Shown here: one piece after another, positions 1 to 11,600 of the stretch | Numbering within the stretch: position 1 is the stretch's first letter | How the letters are laid out: every line of letters begins with the position of its first letter | Source: Planctomycetales bacterium 71-10 | GTDB lineage: Bacteria > Planctomycetota > Planctomycetia > Isosphaerales > Isosphaeraceae | DNA length: 64,000 nt | Assembly: GCA_001898385.1 (NCBI GenBank) | Contig: MKTT01000058.1 | Span: 77,490-141,489 of the forward strand | Reading direction: 5' to 3' | Made by a program: the position numbers and the translations under genes | The notes under the pieces: model-generated | Databases searched by the model: none | Told to the model about the DNA's origin: nothing | The model's input: only the letters and a program-made list of their open reading frames with translations

Positions 1-1
1 G

Positions 2-1402
2 GCCCCGGCCCCGAAGGCCGACGCCCCGGCCCCCGCGCCGGCCTCCCTCCCCACCGCGGACCCGGAGCCGACGCCGGCCGCCGATCTCCCGCCCGTGGTC
101 GCCCCGCCGACCTCCCCCGCGCCTGCGGCCGAGCTTCCCCCGCCGGCCGCCGACTTGCCGACGGCGGCCGAGCTTCCCCCGCCGGCGGCGGAGTTGCCGC
201 CTACGGCCGAGGTTCCCCCGCCGGCCACGGAGCCGAGCCCCTCCAAGGATCCGGCGCCGGCCGGCGTCCCCACCGGCGCTGCGCCGGCGGCGATCGCCCC
301 CGCGGCGGCGGGAGCGGCCCTCGATCTGGGACATCCCGCCGAACCGTCGGCCTCCGTGACGCCTCCCCCCTCCTCACCGCCGACGGTCCCCCCGGCCCAG
401 GTGGGTTCGGCCCCGCCCCCGACGGAGCCCGCGCCGCCGACGGAGCCCGCGCCCCCGACGTCGACCCCCGCGACCGAGTCGGCCCCGCCGGCGACCTCGC
501 CCGCCCAGATGCCGACGTTCGAGAGCACGCCCGCCGCCCGGGCCGCGGACCCCAAGCCCGACGGTGACTGGCTCCCCATCAAGCACACCGCCGGGTCGCC
601 CAAGCTCGACCCGCAGGACATGGACCTGACCGACGACGGTTTCGACGCCCGCACCGGCCGCGGCGAGGAGTTCTTCGCCGACATGCCGACGCGACCCCCG
701 ATCTCCGCCGTCCGCACCGCCGAGGCCGCGGCGACCGCCGTCGCCGCGACGGGCGCGGCCGCAGCCGCGGCGGCCCTCCCCGACGAGGCATCGTCCCGCC
801 GGGACGAAGGGAAGATGGATACCATCCTGCACAAGGTCCAGCCCGGCGAGAACTTCTGGACCATCTCCCGCACCCACTACGCCTCGGGCCGCTACTACAA
901 GGCGCTGGGCAAGGCGAACTCCGATCAGTTCCAGCGGCTCCAGGACCTTTACGTCGGGGCGGTCATCCGCATCCCGCCCCCGGAAGACCTGGATCCGTCG
1001 CTGATCGATCCGCCCGGAGGCCGGTCCGCCCGCAACCGCGACCCGGACGCGGCCGACGAGCCCACCGCCCAGGCGGCCGTCGACCCCTCCAGGCTCCGGC
1101 GCTCGCGCCGGGTCGACGGCGAGTTGAACCTCCCCGTGTCCGACCCCGAGGCCGAGCAGGTCTCCGATCGCGACGACCGGCGTCGCCGTTCCCCGCGCGA
1201 GGTACTCGACGCCCCCGCGCCGCGACGGGCCGCGCCGGTCCACAAGGTCCGCTCGCGGGAGACGCTCCGGTCGATCGCCCGCGACCGGCTCGGCGATTCC
1301 CGTCGCGCCCGCGAGATCCTGGACCTCAACCGCGACGCCATCCCCGACCCGGCCCACCTCACCCCGGGCCAGGTCCTCGACCTCCCCGACGACGCGGGGT
1401 GA
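2..1402 (+). CDS. LysM-domain protein with long Pro/Ala-rich region (5' end outside window)
   Basis: The frame is open from the first bases, so the true start lies upstream; the GTG at 95 is probably internal. The first 200 or so visible residues are low-complexity Pro/Ala/Glu repeats of the type AELPPPAAELPP, which look like a flexible linker. Two LysM-like modules follow. One begins HKVQPGENFWTISRTHY (about nt 830-985) and the other, HKVRSRETLRSIARDRLGD, sits at the C-terminus (about nt 1240-1395). LysM modules bind N-acetylglucosamine polymers such as peptidoglycan, so a role at the cell wall or in assembly of an envelope complex is inferred. No catalytic domain is visible. Tandem LysM behind a proline-rich stretch is common in planctomycete envelope proteins, but what precedes it here cannot be seen. 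Confidence 0.8.
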   Translation, partial: APAPKADAPAPAPASLPTADPEPTPAADLPPVVAPPTSPAPAAELPPPAADLPTAAELPPPAAELPPTAEVPPPATEPSPSKDPAPAGVPTGAAPAAIAPAAAGAALDLGHPAEPSASVTPPPSSPPTVPPAQVGSAPPPTEPAPPTEPAPPTSTPATESAPPATSPAQMPTFESTPAARAADPKPDGDWLPIKHTAGSPKLDPQDMDLTDDGFDARTGRGEEFFADMPTRPPISAVRTAEAAATAVAATGAAAAAAALPDEASSRRDEGKMDTILHKVQPGENFWTISRTHYASGRYYKALGKANSDQFQRLQDLYVGAVIRIPPPEDLDPSLIDPPGGRSARNRDPDAADEPTAQAAVDPSRLRRSRRVDGELNLPVSDPEAEQVSDRDDRRRRSPREVLDAPAPRRAAPVHKVRSRETLRSIARDRLGDSRRAREILDLNRDAIPDPAHLTPGQVLDLPDDAG

Positions 1403-1414
1403 GGCCGTCCAGCG

Positions 1415-2641
1415 TCAGCCGGCGAAGGTGGCCGAATAGTGGCCGATCAGCGCGCCCACGGCCTCGTCGGCCGCCTTCATGGTAGGGCCGCCGCCCATGT
1501 TGGTCGCGGCGAGGACGCCGAAGTCGCGGGCGGGCGCCAGCCACACGTTCGCCATCCACATCGTGTTGCTCCCCGCGTGGTTCAGCGCGGCGCCCCCCGC
1601 CCAGGGGCGGTCGAGCACCAGCCATCCCCCGGCGTATTCCGCGCCCGGGGCCGCGGTGTGCAGGTCGCGATAGGTCGAAGGTTGCAGCAGCTTCCCGCCC
1701 GGCCGCTCCCCGCGCAGGTGCGCGATCCCGAACTTGGCCCAGTCCAGGATCGAGCAGTGGACGGTCCCGGCGGGCCCCATGACCGGCGGGTTGTCGTGGC
1801 GGATGGGCTTGGGGCCGCCCAGGGCCCACTGATGCCCGTAGGGCTGGGTCTCGCGGCTGGAGCCGTCCAGGCCGGGCGGGCCGAAGCCGGCCGAATACAT
1901 GTTCAAGGGTTCGAAGATCCGCGCCCGCGTCATGTCCTCCCACGACGCGCCCGCGACGTGCTCGGCCATCAGGCCGGCGAGGACGTACCCGGCGTTCGAG
2001 TATTCGTACTTCCGCCCCGGGATCGATCGCGGCGCGACGGAGCAGAGTTCGGCCAGGGCCGCGTATCGCTTCTGCGTCGGGGTCACGCCGGGGAGGTTCC
2101 ACCAGTCGGCGTCGTGCGGCAGGCCGGCGCGATGGGTGAGCAGGTGCGAGAGCGTCGCCTCGCGAAAGTCGGGGTGCATGCGATCGGCGTATTCGGGGAA
2201 GACCCCGGCGAGCGTGCTGGACGCCGACAGGAGCCCTTCCTCGAACAGCGTCCCGATCAGGGTCGCCGTCATCGCCTTGGTGCATGATCCGATATGCACC
2301 TGATCGGTCGGGCGGATCGGGTCGTCCCCGCCGGCCTTGCGGACGCCGGTCGCGGCGACCGAGACGACGGCCGAGCCCTTGACGATCGCCCCGACGAGCC
2401 CCGGCAGCTTGTATTTCTCGCGGACCGCTTCCAGGAGGGCCTTCGCTCGCGGGTCGTCGGGGGGGCGGGACTCCCACGGCTCGATCACGGGCCGCAGGGC
2501 GTTCCGAGAAGGGTCCGGGAGGAGGGGGCGTCGGGCCGTGCGCCGCGTCGCCGTCGACGGCTCCTCTCCGGCGGCCAGGCCCCCGAACGTCGCAGCCCCT
2601 GCGCCCAGGACCGTCCTCAGCCAGTCTCGCCGACGGGTCAT
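1415..2641 (-). CDS. Serine hydrolase of the beta-lactamase / class C family, exported
   Basis: The 408-residue protein starts at an ATG preceded by AGGAGGGGG. Longer readings of the frame lack this site. Its N-terminus (MTRRRDWLRTVLGAGAATFGG) resembles a Tat signal. The catalytic SxxK motif is S119-C-T-K122. A YSN motif follows in YEYSNAGYV, and HAGSN near the C-terminus takes the place of the KTG box. This combination is typical of family S12 esterases, D-aminopeptidases and penicillin-binding-like proteins (Pfam Beta-lactamase), many of which are not antibiotic-resistance enzymes. The substrate cannot be told from sequence. It converges on the LysM gene with a 12-nt gap and diverges from the next small gene across about 350 nt. 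Confidence 0.88.
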   Translation of the reverse strand: MTRRRDWLRTVLGAGAATFGGLAAGEEPSTATRRTARRPLLPDPSRNALRPVIEPWESRPPDDPRAKALLEAVREKYKLPGLVGAIVKGSAVVSVAATGVRKAGGDDPIRPTDQVHIGSCTKAMTATLIGTLFEEGLLSASSTLAGVFPEYADRMHPDFREATLSHLLTHRAGLPHDADWWNLPGVTPTQKRYAALAELCSVAPRSIPGRKYEYSNAGYVLAGLMAEHVAGASWEDMTRARIFEPLNMYSAGFGPPGLDGSSRETQPYGHQWALGGPKPIRHDNPPVMGPAGTVHCSILDWAKFGIAHLRGERPGGKLLQPSTYRDLHTAAPGAEYAGGWLVLDRPWAGGAALNHAGSNTMWMANVWLAPARDFGVLAATNMGGGPTMKAADEAVGALIGHYSATFAG

Positions 2642-2990
2642 GACCCCCTCCTGTATCAACCCGCTCCTGATCGGTCGCATCGGCGGCATCGACGCCGAAT
2701 CCATCGAGCATAGATCCCCGCCGAGGCGCCCGCAACCGCCGGCGCGACGGTTTCCCGGGGCGATCGTCGCGTGGCGCGGGTCCGATCGGTTGCGCGGCGC
2801 GTCCCGGTGGACGCCGCGGAATTCCGCGCCCGGTCTTCCCTTTCCGGCGCTGATTGACGAATGTGGAAGCGGGACGCTCGTCCCGTCCCCTTCCTCGGCT
2901 CCGTTCGTGAGCATCCGCCCGCGCCTTGATCCGACGTCCTCGCCTCCGGGGACGGTCGCAACGGTCGCCTCGATCTCGCAGGAGGTTCCC
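2642..2990. other. Intergenic region between divergent genes
   Basis: These 349 nt separate two divergent genes and should hold promoters for both. The only clear signals are the two ribosome-binding sites at its ends (AGGAGG at 2980-2985 for the rightward gene and its counterpart just above 2641 for the leftward gene). No convincing -10/-35 pair, repeat or RNA structure was seen. Confidence 0.5.
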
Positions 2991-3269
2991 GTGGATCGCT
3001 TCGTAACGCTCGACAGGCTCCCCGACGACTTCGCCGTCCCGGCGGGGTACGCCGATCGGTTGACCTTCGACGCCGCCGCCCGGCGGCTGACGTTTCAGGG
3101 CTACATGAGCAAGACGGACTTCGATCGCCTGAGCGCCCGGACCCGCGACTGGGCGTTCCGCCGCAAGCTGGAGGAATTGTTCCAGCAGTGCGTCTACAAT
3201 GGGCGGCCGGAGCCGAGGCGCGGGCCGAGCCTGCTCGACCGGCTCCGACGGCGGATCGCCCCGGGCTGA
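2991..3269 (+). CDS. Small hypothetical protein
   Basis: This 92-residue protein begins at a GTG with AGGAGG five nt upstream, a much better start than the far-upstream ATG that would run the frame antisense through the hydrolase gene. The sequence begins MDRFVTLDRLPDDFAVPAGYADRLTFD. It has a compact N-terminal half, a charged helical middle (DFDRLSARTRDWAFRRKLEELFQ) and a basic tail (LLDRLRRRIAPG). There is no signal peptide or membrane segment, so it is probably cytoplasmic. I do not recognise the family, although short proteins of this style are common in planctomycetes. It precedes the FG-GAP gene by 56 nt on the same strand and may share its transcript. Confidence 0.65.
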   Translation: MDRFVTLDRLPDDFAVPAGYADRLTFDAAARRLTFQGYMSKTDFDRLSARTRDWAFRRKLEELFQQCVYNGRPEPRRGPSLLDRLRRRIAPG

Positions 3270-3325
3270 GGTCGGCGGGACGACGCCGGCCCCCTCCTCG
3301 CGACGACCTCGACCGGAGACGACGG

Positions 3326-5698
<2,373 letters not shown>

Positions 5699-5740
5699 AG
5701 ACGAATCCGTAGCGAGGCCGAGCCAAGACCTCGGACGACA

Positions 5741-5780
5741 TCCCTTCCCCCCTCGTGGGAGAAGGATGCTTGTCGTGGGC
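5741..5780. repeat. Partial copy of dispersed palindromic repeat
   Basis: Between two convergent genes lies CCTTCCCCCCTCGTGGGAGA followed by AGGATGCTTGTCG. The same string recurs at 33505-33538 and, slightly changed, at 42485-42505. Only one arm of the longer element seen elsewhere is present, so this looks like a half-copy. Its hairpin could serve as a transcription terminator for the flanking genes, which is inference. Confidence 0.6.
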
Positions 5781-5812
5781 CCGCCCGAGCGTTTTCTGCA
5801 GGGCCCTTCAGT

Positions 5813-7624
5813 TCACACCTCCAGCCCCACGGCCCGCATCAACGCCAACGCATTCGAGTGCTTCACGACGCCGGGGTGCATGCGGTAGTCGAACCGCATC
5901 GCCCCGTCTTCGAAGTGGTCCTCGAAGTGGACGTTGAGCGTCTTCGGGCCGAGGCCGGCGACGATCTCGGCCAGCGCGAGGTCGTGGGTGGTCAGGAGGC
6001 CGATCGCGCCGCGGTCGAGGAGGCCGCGGACGACGGCCTCGGCGCCGATGCGGCGGTCGTGCGAGTTGGTGCCGCTGAACAGCTCGTCGAGCAGGAACAG
6101 CAGCGGGATCGGCCCGCGCGAGACGTCGACGATCTGGCGGACGCGGGTGATCTCGGCGTAGAACCGCGAGCGGCCGGCCTGGAGCGAGTCCTGAACGCGG
6201 AGCGTCGCGCCCACGGCCAGCGGCGACAGCGACAGCCGACGCGCCCGCACCGGCGCGCCGGCCTGGGCCATGACCGTCGCCACGCCGATCGCCCGCAGCA
6301 GCGTGCTCTTGCCCGACATATTCGACCCGCTCACCACGATCGCCCGGACCTCGTCGCCCAGCGACACGTCGTTCGTCACGCACCGATCGCGCGGGATCAG
6401 GGGATGGCCCAGGCCCCCGGCCTCGAACCGGGCGGGGCCGGCGATCACCTCGGGGAAGGCGTCGGCCGGGTTCTCGGCGGAATAGGCGGCCAGGGCTGAG
6501 AGGGCTTCGAAGTCCCCCACCGACGCGAACCAGCCGGCGATCTGCGGGCCGTTCGCGGCGCGCCAGGCGTCGATCCGCATGGCCAACTGCGTCCGCCAGA
6601 GCAGCACCAGGGCGAACGGCAGGAAGAACTGGTTGTCGCGCGTGTCCAGCAGGTGCAGCAGCAGGCCGAGGCGTCGGATCCGATCGGAGGCGGGCCGGCC
6701 CCCCGTCTCCAGCTTCTCGCGGAGCGAGCGCAGGAGCGGCGCGTCCAGCGGCTCGCGCTCCAGGCGGTCGATCAGCCCGGCGAGGATCATCAGGTCGTGG
6801 CCCCGCTCATCGACCTGCGCCAGCACGGCGTCGGCCCGCTTCTGCATAAGCTTCGCGAACGCGGCCTCGACGAGCGCGACCAGGACGAACAGGAGGAACT
6901 GGGGGACGTCCTGCGCCCAGATCCAGTTCGCCAGGGCCGCGGCGCCGATCGTCGCGAGGACGGCCGCGACGACCCGCACGCCGCTCGTCGGGAACGCCGG
7001 CGGCTCCTCGCCCCAGGCCGCCAGCGCCGCGGGGTCGACGCCCGAGCGGACGTCGGCGCCGAGCAGCTCCAGGTCCTCGCGGAGGTCCAGCCGCGGGCGC
7101 AGCTCGATGACGGCCTCGTGCCGCGCGGCCACGACGTCCGGCGCCGCCGGGGCCAGAAGCCACCAGGCCAGGGCCTCCTCGCCGGCCTTGGTCCGGGCGG
7201 TGCAGAGGCGTTCGAACAGCGAGCCGACGCCGAAGAGGTCGAGGTCCGGCGCATAGGGATGCTCCGGGTCGAGGAAGTTCTCCCCCGTCACGCCGGCCCC
7301 GGCCCAGCGGCCCTCCAGCCGGGCGAGCCCGCGACGGTAGAACTCGATCGTCCGCGTCGCGCGGACGGCCCGGCGGTGGATCGGCTCGTGCGCCAGCAGG
7401 AGTGCGACCAGCGTCCCGATCGGTGCGGCGAGCCACCACCACGAGGCCCGGCCGGTCGCATAGATGAAGGCCGCGAGCGCGATCCCGGCGACGAAGGCCG
7501 CCAGCCGGGCGTCGGCGACGCGGGCGTCGAGGCGGTCCCATCGGGCGCGGGCGCGCTCGTGGCGGGCCAGCCGGAGGGAGTATTCGGCGTGGATGTCGCG
7601 GGGGCCGTCGACGGGGTCGATCAT
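5813..7624 (-). CDS. Membrane-anchored MutS-like ATPase
   Basis: The 603-residue protein starts at ATG 7624 (MIDPVDGPRDIHAEYSLRLA). Two transmembrane helices lie near the N-terminus (about 41-57 and 61-79). A lever/clamp-like helical region follows, then a C-terminal MutS ATPase. The Walker A motif is GSNMSGKST (433-441, K439), the Walker B is LLFLLDELFSGTNSHDR (D513, E514), and the downstream TTHD motif is also present. The N-terminal mismatch-recognition domain of canonical MutS is absent. Membrane-anchored MutS-related proteins of this shape occur in Bacteroidetes and Planctomycetes and their function is not settled. A DNA-repair role should not be assumed. It diverges from the FtsK-like operon over 183 nt. 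Confidence 0.88.
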   Translation of the reverse strand: MIDPVDGPRDIHAEYSLRLARHERARARWDRLDARVADARLAAFVAGIALAAFIYATGRASWWWLAAPIGTLVALLLAHEPIHRRAVRATRTIEFYRRGLARLEGRWAGAGVTGENFLDPEHPYAPDLDLFGVGSLFERLCTARTKAGEEALAWWLLAPAAPDVVAARHEAVIELRPRLDLREDLELLGADVRSGVDPAALAAWGEEPPAFPTSGVRVVAAVLATIGAAALANWIWAQDVPQFLLFVLVALVEAAFAKLMQKRADAVLAQVDERGHDLMILAGLIDRLEREPLDAPLLRSLREKLETGGRPASDRIRRLGLLLHLLDTRDNQFFLPFALVLLWRTQLAMRIDAWRAANGPQIAGWFASVGDFEALSALAAYSAENPADAFPEVIAGPARFEAGGLGHPLIPRDRCVTNDVSLGDEVRAIVVSGSNMSGKSTLLRAIGVATVMAQAGAPVRARRLSLSPLAVGATLRVQDSLQAGRSRFYAEITRVRQIVDVSRGPIPLLFLLDELFSGTNSHDRRIGAEAVVRGLLDRGAIGLLTTHDLALAEIVAGLGPKTLNVHFEDHFEDGAMRFDYRMHPGVVKHSNALALMRAVGLEV

Positions 7625-7807
7625 GGGTCGTTCTGTCGCGAGGGTCGAGGGGTGTTCAGGCCCAACCGTAGCGAATCGCGCCCCCGGGCTCAAGGCGGCG
7701 GGGGGTGGTCCATCCTCTTGCGCCGGCCGATCGCATAGAATGGGAGCCGTCGCGCCCGCATGGGCCTTCGGCGGACGATCCATCCTCGGGGGGCGTTCCG
7801 GACCGTC

Positions 7808-8407
7808 ATGAGCCAGGCCGAAGTCCATTCCATCGACGCCCTGCGCGACCTCCGCGCCGCGCTCGCCGTCTACGGCGAGGACGTGCTCGCCGCCCTCGGC
7901 GCGGCCGACGCCGAGATCCGCCGCACCGTGCAGTGGCTCCAGCAGGACCGGCCGTACTTCTGGCAGGAGCAGATCAAGCGGCGTCGCGAGCGGGTGGCGA
8001 CCGCCAAGGCCGACCTGTTCCGCCTCAGGCTCCAGAAGACCCCGGAGCATCACCCGTCCCTGGCCGAGCCCAAGGAGCGCCTCCGGCTGGCCGAGGCCGC
8101 CCTCCAGGACGCCGAGCGCCGGCTGATGCTCACCCGCAAGTGGCAGCCGGCCTTGCAGCAGGCCGTCATCGAATACCACGGCGCCGTCCAGCGCCTCAAG
8201 GACGCGGCCTCGGCCGACGTCCCCCGCGCCATGGCGCTGCTGACCCGGATCGTCGAGGCGCTGGAAGCCTACCTGCAAGTCCAGCCGCCGGACGGCCGCG
8301 GCTCCGGGATCGCCCGCGCGACCCCGGAGATGGAGTCGATCGCCCGCGACGTGCTGGATCGCGAGGCCGCACCGGCGTCCCCGCCCGCCCCCGAGGAGGC
8401 CCCCTGA
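7808..8407 (+). CDS. Coiled-coil hypothetical protein, first gene of FtsK/SpoIIIE trio
   Basis: The 199-residue protein is read from ATG 7808 (MSQAEVHSIDALRDLRAALA). An alternative ATG at 7760 would add 16 basic residues without a better ribosome-binding site. It is almost entirely helical and charged, with likely coiled coils around residues 45-75 and 90-135, and has a Pro/Ala/Glu tail. No signal peptide or membrane segment is present. I do not recognise a named family. The next gene begins one nucleotide after its stop, and that gene overlaps the ATPase gene, so the three should be made together. A role as a structural, chaperone or substrate component of the ATPase machine is inferred from this coupling. 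Confidence 0.75.
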   Translation: MSQAEVHSIDALRDLRAALAVYGEDVLAALGAADAEIRRTVQWLQQDRPYFWQEQIKRRRERVATAKADLFRLRLQKTPEHHPSLAEPKERLRLAEAALQDAERRLMLTRKWQPALQQAVIEYHGAVQRLKDAASADVPRAMALLTRIVEALEAYLQVQPPDGRGSGIARATPEMESIARDVLDREAAPASPPAPEEAP

Positions 8408-8408
8408 C

Positions 8409-8648
8409 GTGGCGAATGCGAAGGTCCTCGCCGGGGCGACCCGGCTGAAGCAGACGATCCGGATCCTCAACGACCACTGGCTCCTCGCCGAGGAGTCCTG
8501 GAGCGACGTCGTCCGGCGTCGCTTCGAGGACGCCCACCTCGCCCCGCTCTCGCCCGCGGTCGACGCGGCCGTCGTCGGGATGCAGAAGCTCGCCGAGGTG
8601 CTCGACCAGGTCCGCCGCGACTGTTCCGACCGGAGTGAACTCTCGTGA
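8409..8648 (+). CDS. Small WXG100-like helical protein
   Basis: The 79-residue protein starts at GTG 8409, one nt after the preceding stop, and its TGA overlaps the next start as GTGA. It should form two helices around a central turn. The segment EESWSDVVRRRFEDAHLAPL carries a conserved-looking W, then F, at the place where WXG100 (ESAT-6-like) proteins carry W-x-G. Here the motif reads W-S-D. Size, helical hairpin and position directly before an FtsK/SpoIIIE ATPase all match WXG100 substrates of type VII secretion. The missing glycine means it may instead be a separate family of partner proteins. The assignment is therefore by analogy. Confidence 0.65.
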   Translation: MANAKVLAGATRLKQTIRILNDHWLLAEESWSDVVRRRFEDAHLAPLSPAVDAAVVGMQKLAEVLDQVRRDCSDRSELS

Positions 8649-11600
8649 GCCCCACGTCCCTCTCCTCCCCTGAAGCTCCAATCGACGCCGCGGCCCCCGC
8701 CCCCGAGGCCGACCCGCTCCGCGCCCAGCGCGACGCGATCCGCGACCTCGCCGCCGCAATCGCCCGCCTGGCGGAGACGGAGGCGTCGATCGTCGAGGCC
8801 CGTCGGGCTCGCGAGTCCGAGGCCGACCGTGAATACCACGCGAAGCAGGACGCGCTGTCGGGCCGGATCGCGCAGCTCGAACGCGAGATCGCCCAAGCGG
8901 ACGACAAGGCCCGCCGCGAGATCGTCGAGGGCACCTCCGCCGCGGAGGCGCAGGCCAAGAACGAGTTCGCGATGGGGAGCCGGCGCATCGCCGCCGAGTT
9001 CGACTCGCTCCGCCAGGCGGCCAAGACGAAGCTCGCCCGCGAGAAGTCCGACGCCGTCGGCGGCCACGAGGCGGGCAAGAAGGTGGCCGCCCAGGAGCAC
9101 GTCGCCGGGACCAAGCCGATCCGAGACGCCGTGGAGATCCTCGACTCCTACCGCGACCGCCTCGCCGTCCTCGCCGCCGACTTCGCCAAGTTCGGCCTCG
9201 ACCCAACGCCCCCCCCGGCGACGCGCGAGTCCTACGACAAGTTCGCCGAGCCGGTCGACGAGCTGTTCGAACGCCTCTCGCGCATGCAGCAGCCGCTCAA
9301 GCTGCTCGAACGCCTGATCGTCCCGCGCTCGCTCGCCGGGGCCAAGGAGGCGTGGGTCTACGCCTCGACGGCCGTGCTCGGCGGCCTGATCGGGCTGGCC
9401 GCGGGCCTCGGCGGGACCTCCGCGCTGGTCCTCGCGGGGGTCGGCCTGGCGATCGGGCTGGCCCTCCGGATGAAGCTCGTCGAGCTGGCCAAGCAGCAAC
9501 TCACGCGGCTCTACGACCCGCTCATGAAGTCGGCCGCCGACGCCCGGTCCCTGGCCGACTACTGCAAGGCGAAGGTCGACGGCCGGCTCCAGGAGGCCTT
9601 GAAGACGCTCGCCGCCCGGTTGGAGAAGGACCAGGAGCAGGCGAAGGAGCGCCACACGCTGGCCATCGCCCAGGGCGAGGCCGACCGCGACGAGCGGCTG
9701 CGGCAGATCAACGAGGTCTACGGCCGCAAGCTCCGCGAGAACCAGGAGGGCCACGAGCGCTCGACCCGGGACGCCGAAGAGGCCCGCGCCCGCAAGACGG
9801 CCGACCTCAAGGCTAAGGCCCAGGCCGGCGCGGCGCGGCTGGAAGAGGACTTCAAGGCGGCGAAGGAACGGGCCCGGGCCGTCGACGAGAGCGACCGCCG
9901 CGGCATGGCCGCGACCTGGCGCGAGTCGACCGCGACGGCCCTCGCCACGCTCGACGACGTCGCCCATCGCGCCGAGGGCTACGGCCTCGACTGGTCGGCC
10001 CCGGACGTCGACGCCCGCCCGCTCCCCGCCGCGATCCCCCCCGCCCTGCGGTTCGGGACGGTCGCCGTCGACCTCGGCACCCTTCCCGGCGGGCTGCCGG
10101 CCGACCCGTCGCTGTGCGAGGCCGTGCCGGACGCCGTCCGCCTCCCCGCCTTGCGGCCGTTCCCGGCCTCGGCGAACATCCTCGTCGAGACCCCGGCCGA
10201 GGGCCGCGCCGCGGCGTCGACGGCGATCCAGGCCGCCATGCTCCGGCTCCTCACGAGCGTCAAACCGGGCATGGTCCGGTTCACGATCGTCGACCCGATC
10301 GGCCTCGGCCGCGGCTTCGGCGCGTTCATGCACCTGGCGGATTACGACGAGGCCCTGGTCAACAACCAGGTCTGGACCGACGCGCGGCAGATCGAGGACC
10401 GCCTGGGCGACCTGGAAGCCCACATGGAGCTGGTCACGCAGAAGTACCTGCGCAACGAGTACGCCTCGATCGAGGAGTACAACGCCGCCGCCGGCGAGGT
10501 GGCCGAGCCGTACCGCGTGCTGGTCGTCGTCGACTACCCGAACAAGTTCGACGAGAAGGCGGCCTCGCGGCTCGCCTCCATCGTCGCGGGCGGCCCGCCG
10601 TGCGGCGTCCTGACGCTCATCGCCGTCGACGACGGCCGCGAGACCCCGACCGGCTGCCGCCTCGCCGACCTTCGCCCGTATTGCACGCGCCTCTTTTGGA
10701 AGGACGGGGCCCTGGCCTGGGACGACCGCGAGCTGGGCCTGTATCCGTTCACGCCCGACGCCCCCCCCGTCGGCGAGCCGGCCACGCGGCTGATCCAGCG
10801 CATCGGCGAGGCGGCGCGGGCGGCCAAGCGCGTCGAGGTCCCGTTCGAGTTCATCGCCCCCGCCCCCGACTCCTGGTGGACCCGCGACAGCCGCGCGGGC
10901 ATCGACGTGCCGCTCGGCAAGGCCGCGGCGTCGAAGCGCCAGCACCTGGCGCTGGGGAAGGGGACGTCCCAGCACGTCCTGATCGCCGGCCGGACGGGCT
11001 CGGGCAAGTCGACGCTGATGCACGCGATGATCGTCAACCTGGCGCTCGCCTACGGCCCGGACGAGATCGACCTGTACCTGATCGACTTCAAGAAGGGCGT
11101 CGAGTTCAAGGTCTACGCCAGCCACGCCCTGCCCCACGCGAGCGTCGTGGCGATCGAGAGCGAGCGCGAGTTCGGCGTGAGCGTCCTGACCCGGCTCGAC
11201 GCCGAGCTGAAGATCCGCGCCGACCGCTTCCGCGCGGCGGGCGTCCAGGACGTGCAGGGCTTCCGCAACGAGCCCGGCTCGCCCCCCCTGCCCCGCATCC
11301 TGCTGGTCGTCGACGAGTTCCAGGAGTTCTTCGTCGAGGAGGACAAGCTGGCCCAGGAGGCCGCCGGCCTGCTCGACCGCCTGGTCCGCCAGGGTCGCGC
11401 GTTCGGCATCCACGTCATCCTGGGCTCGCAGAGCCTCGGCGGCGCGTTCACCCTGGCGCGGAGCACGCTGGGCCAGATGGCCGTCCGCATCGCCCTGCAA
11501 TGCTCCGAGGTCGACTCGCACCTGATCCTGGCCGAGAGCAACACCGCCGCCAAGGCCCTCTCCCGCCCCGGCGAGGCCATCTACAACGACGCCAACGGCG

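Noticed and set aside
2337-2990. N-terminal extension of the 92-residue protein from an ATG at 2337
   Set aside because: It would overlap the hydrolase gene antisense and lacks a ribosome-binding site. The GTG at 2991 has AGGAGG at correct distance.
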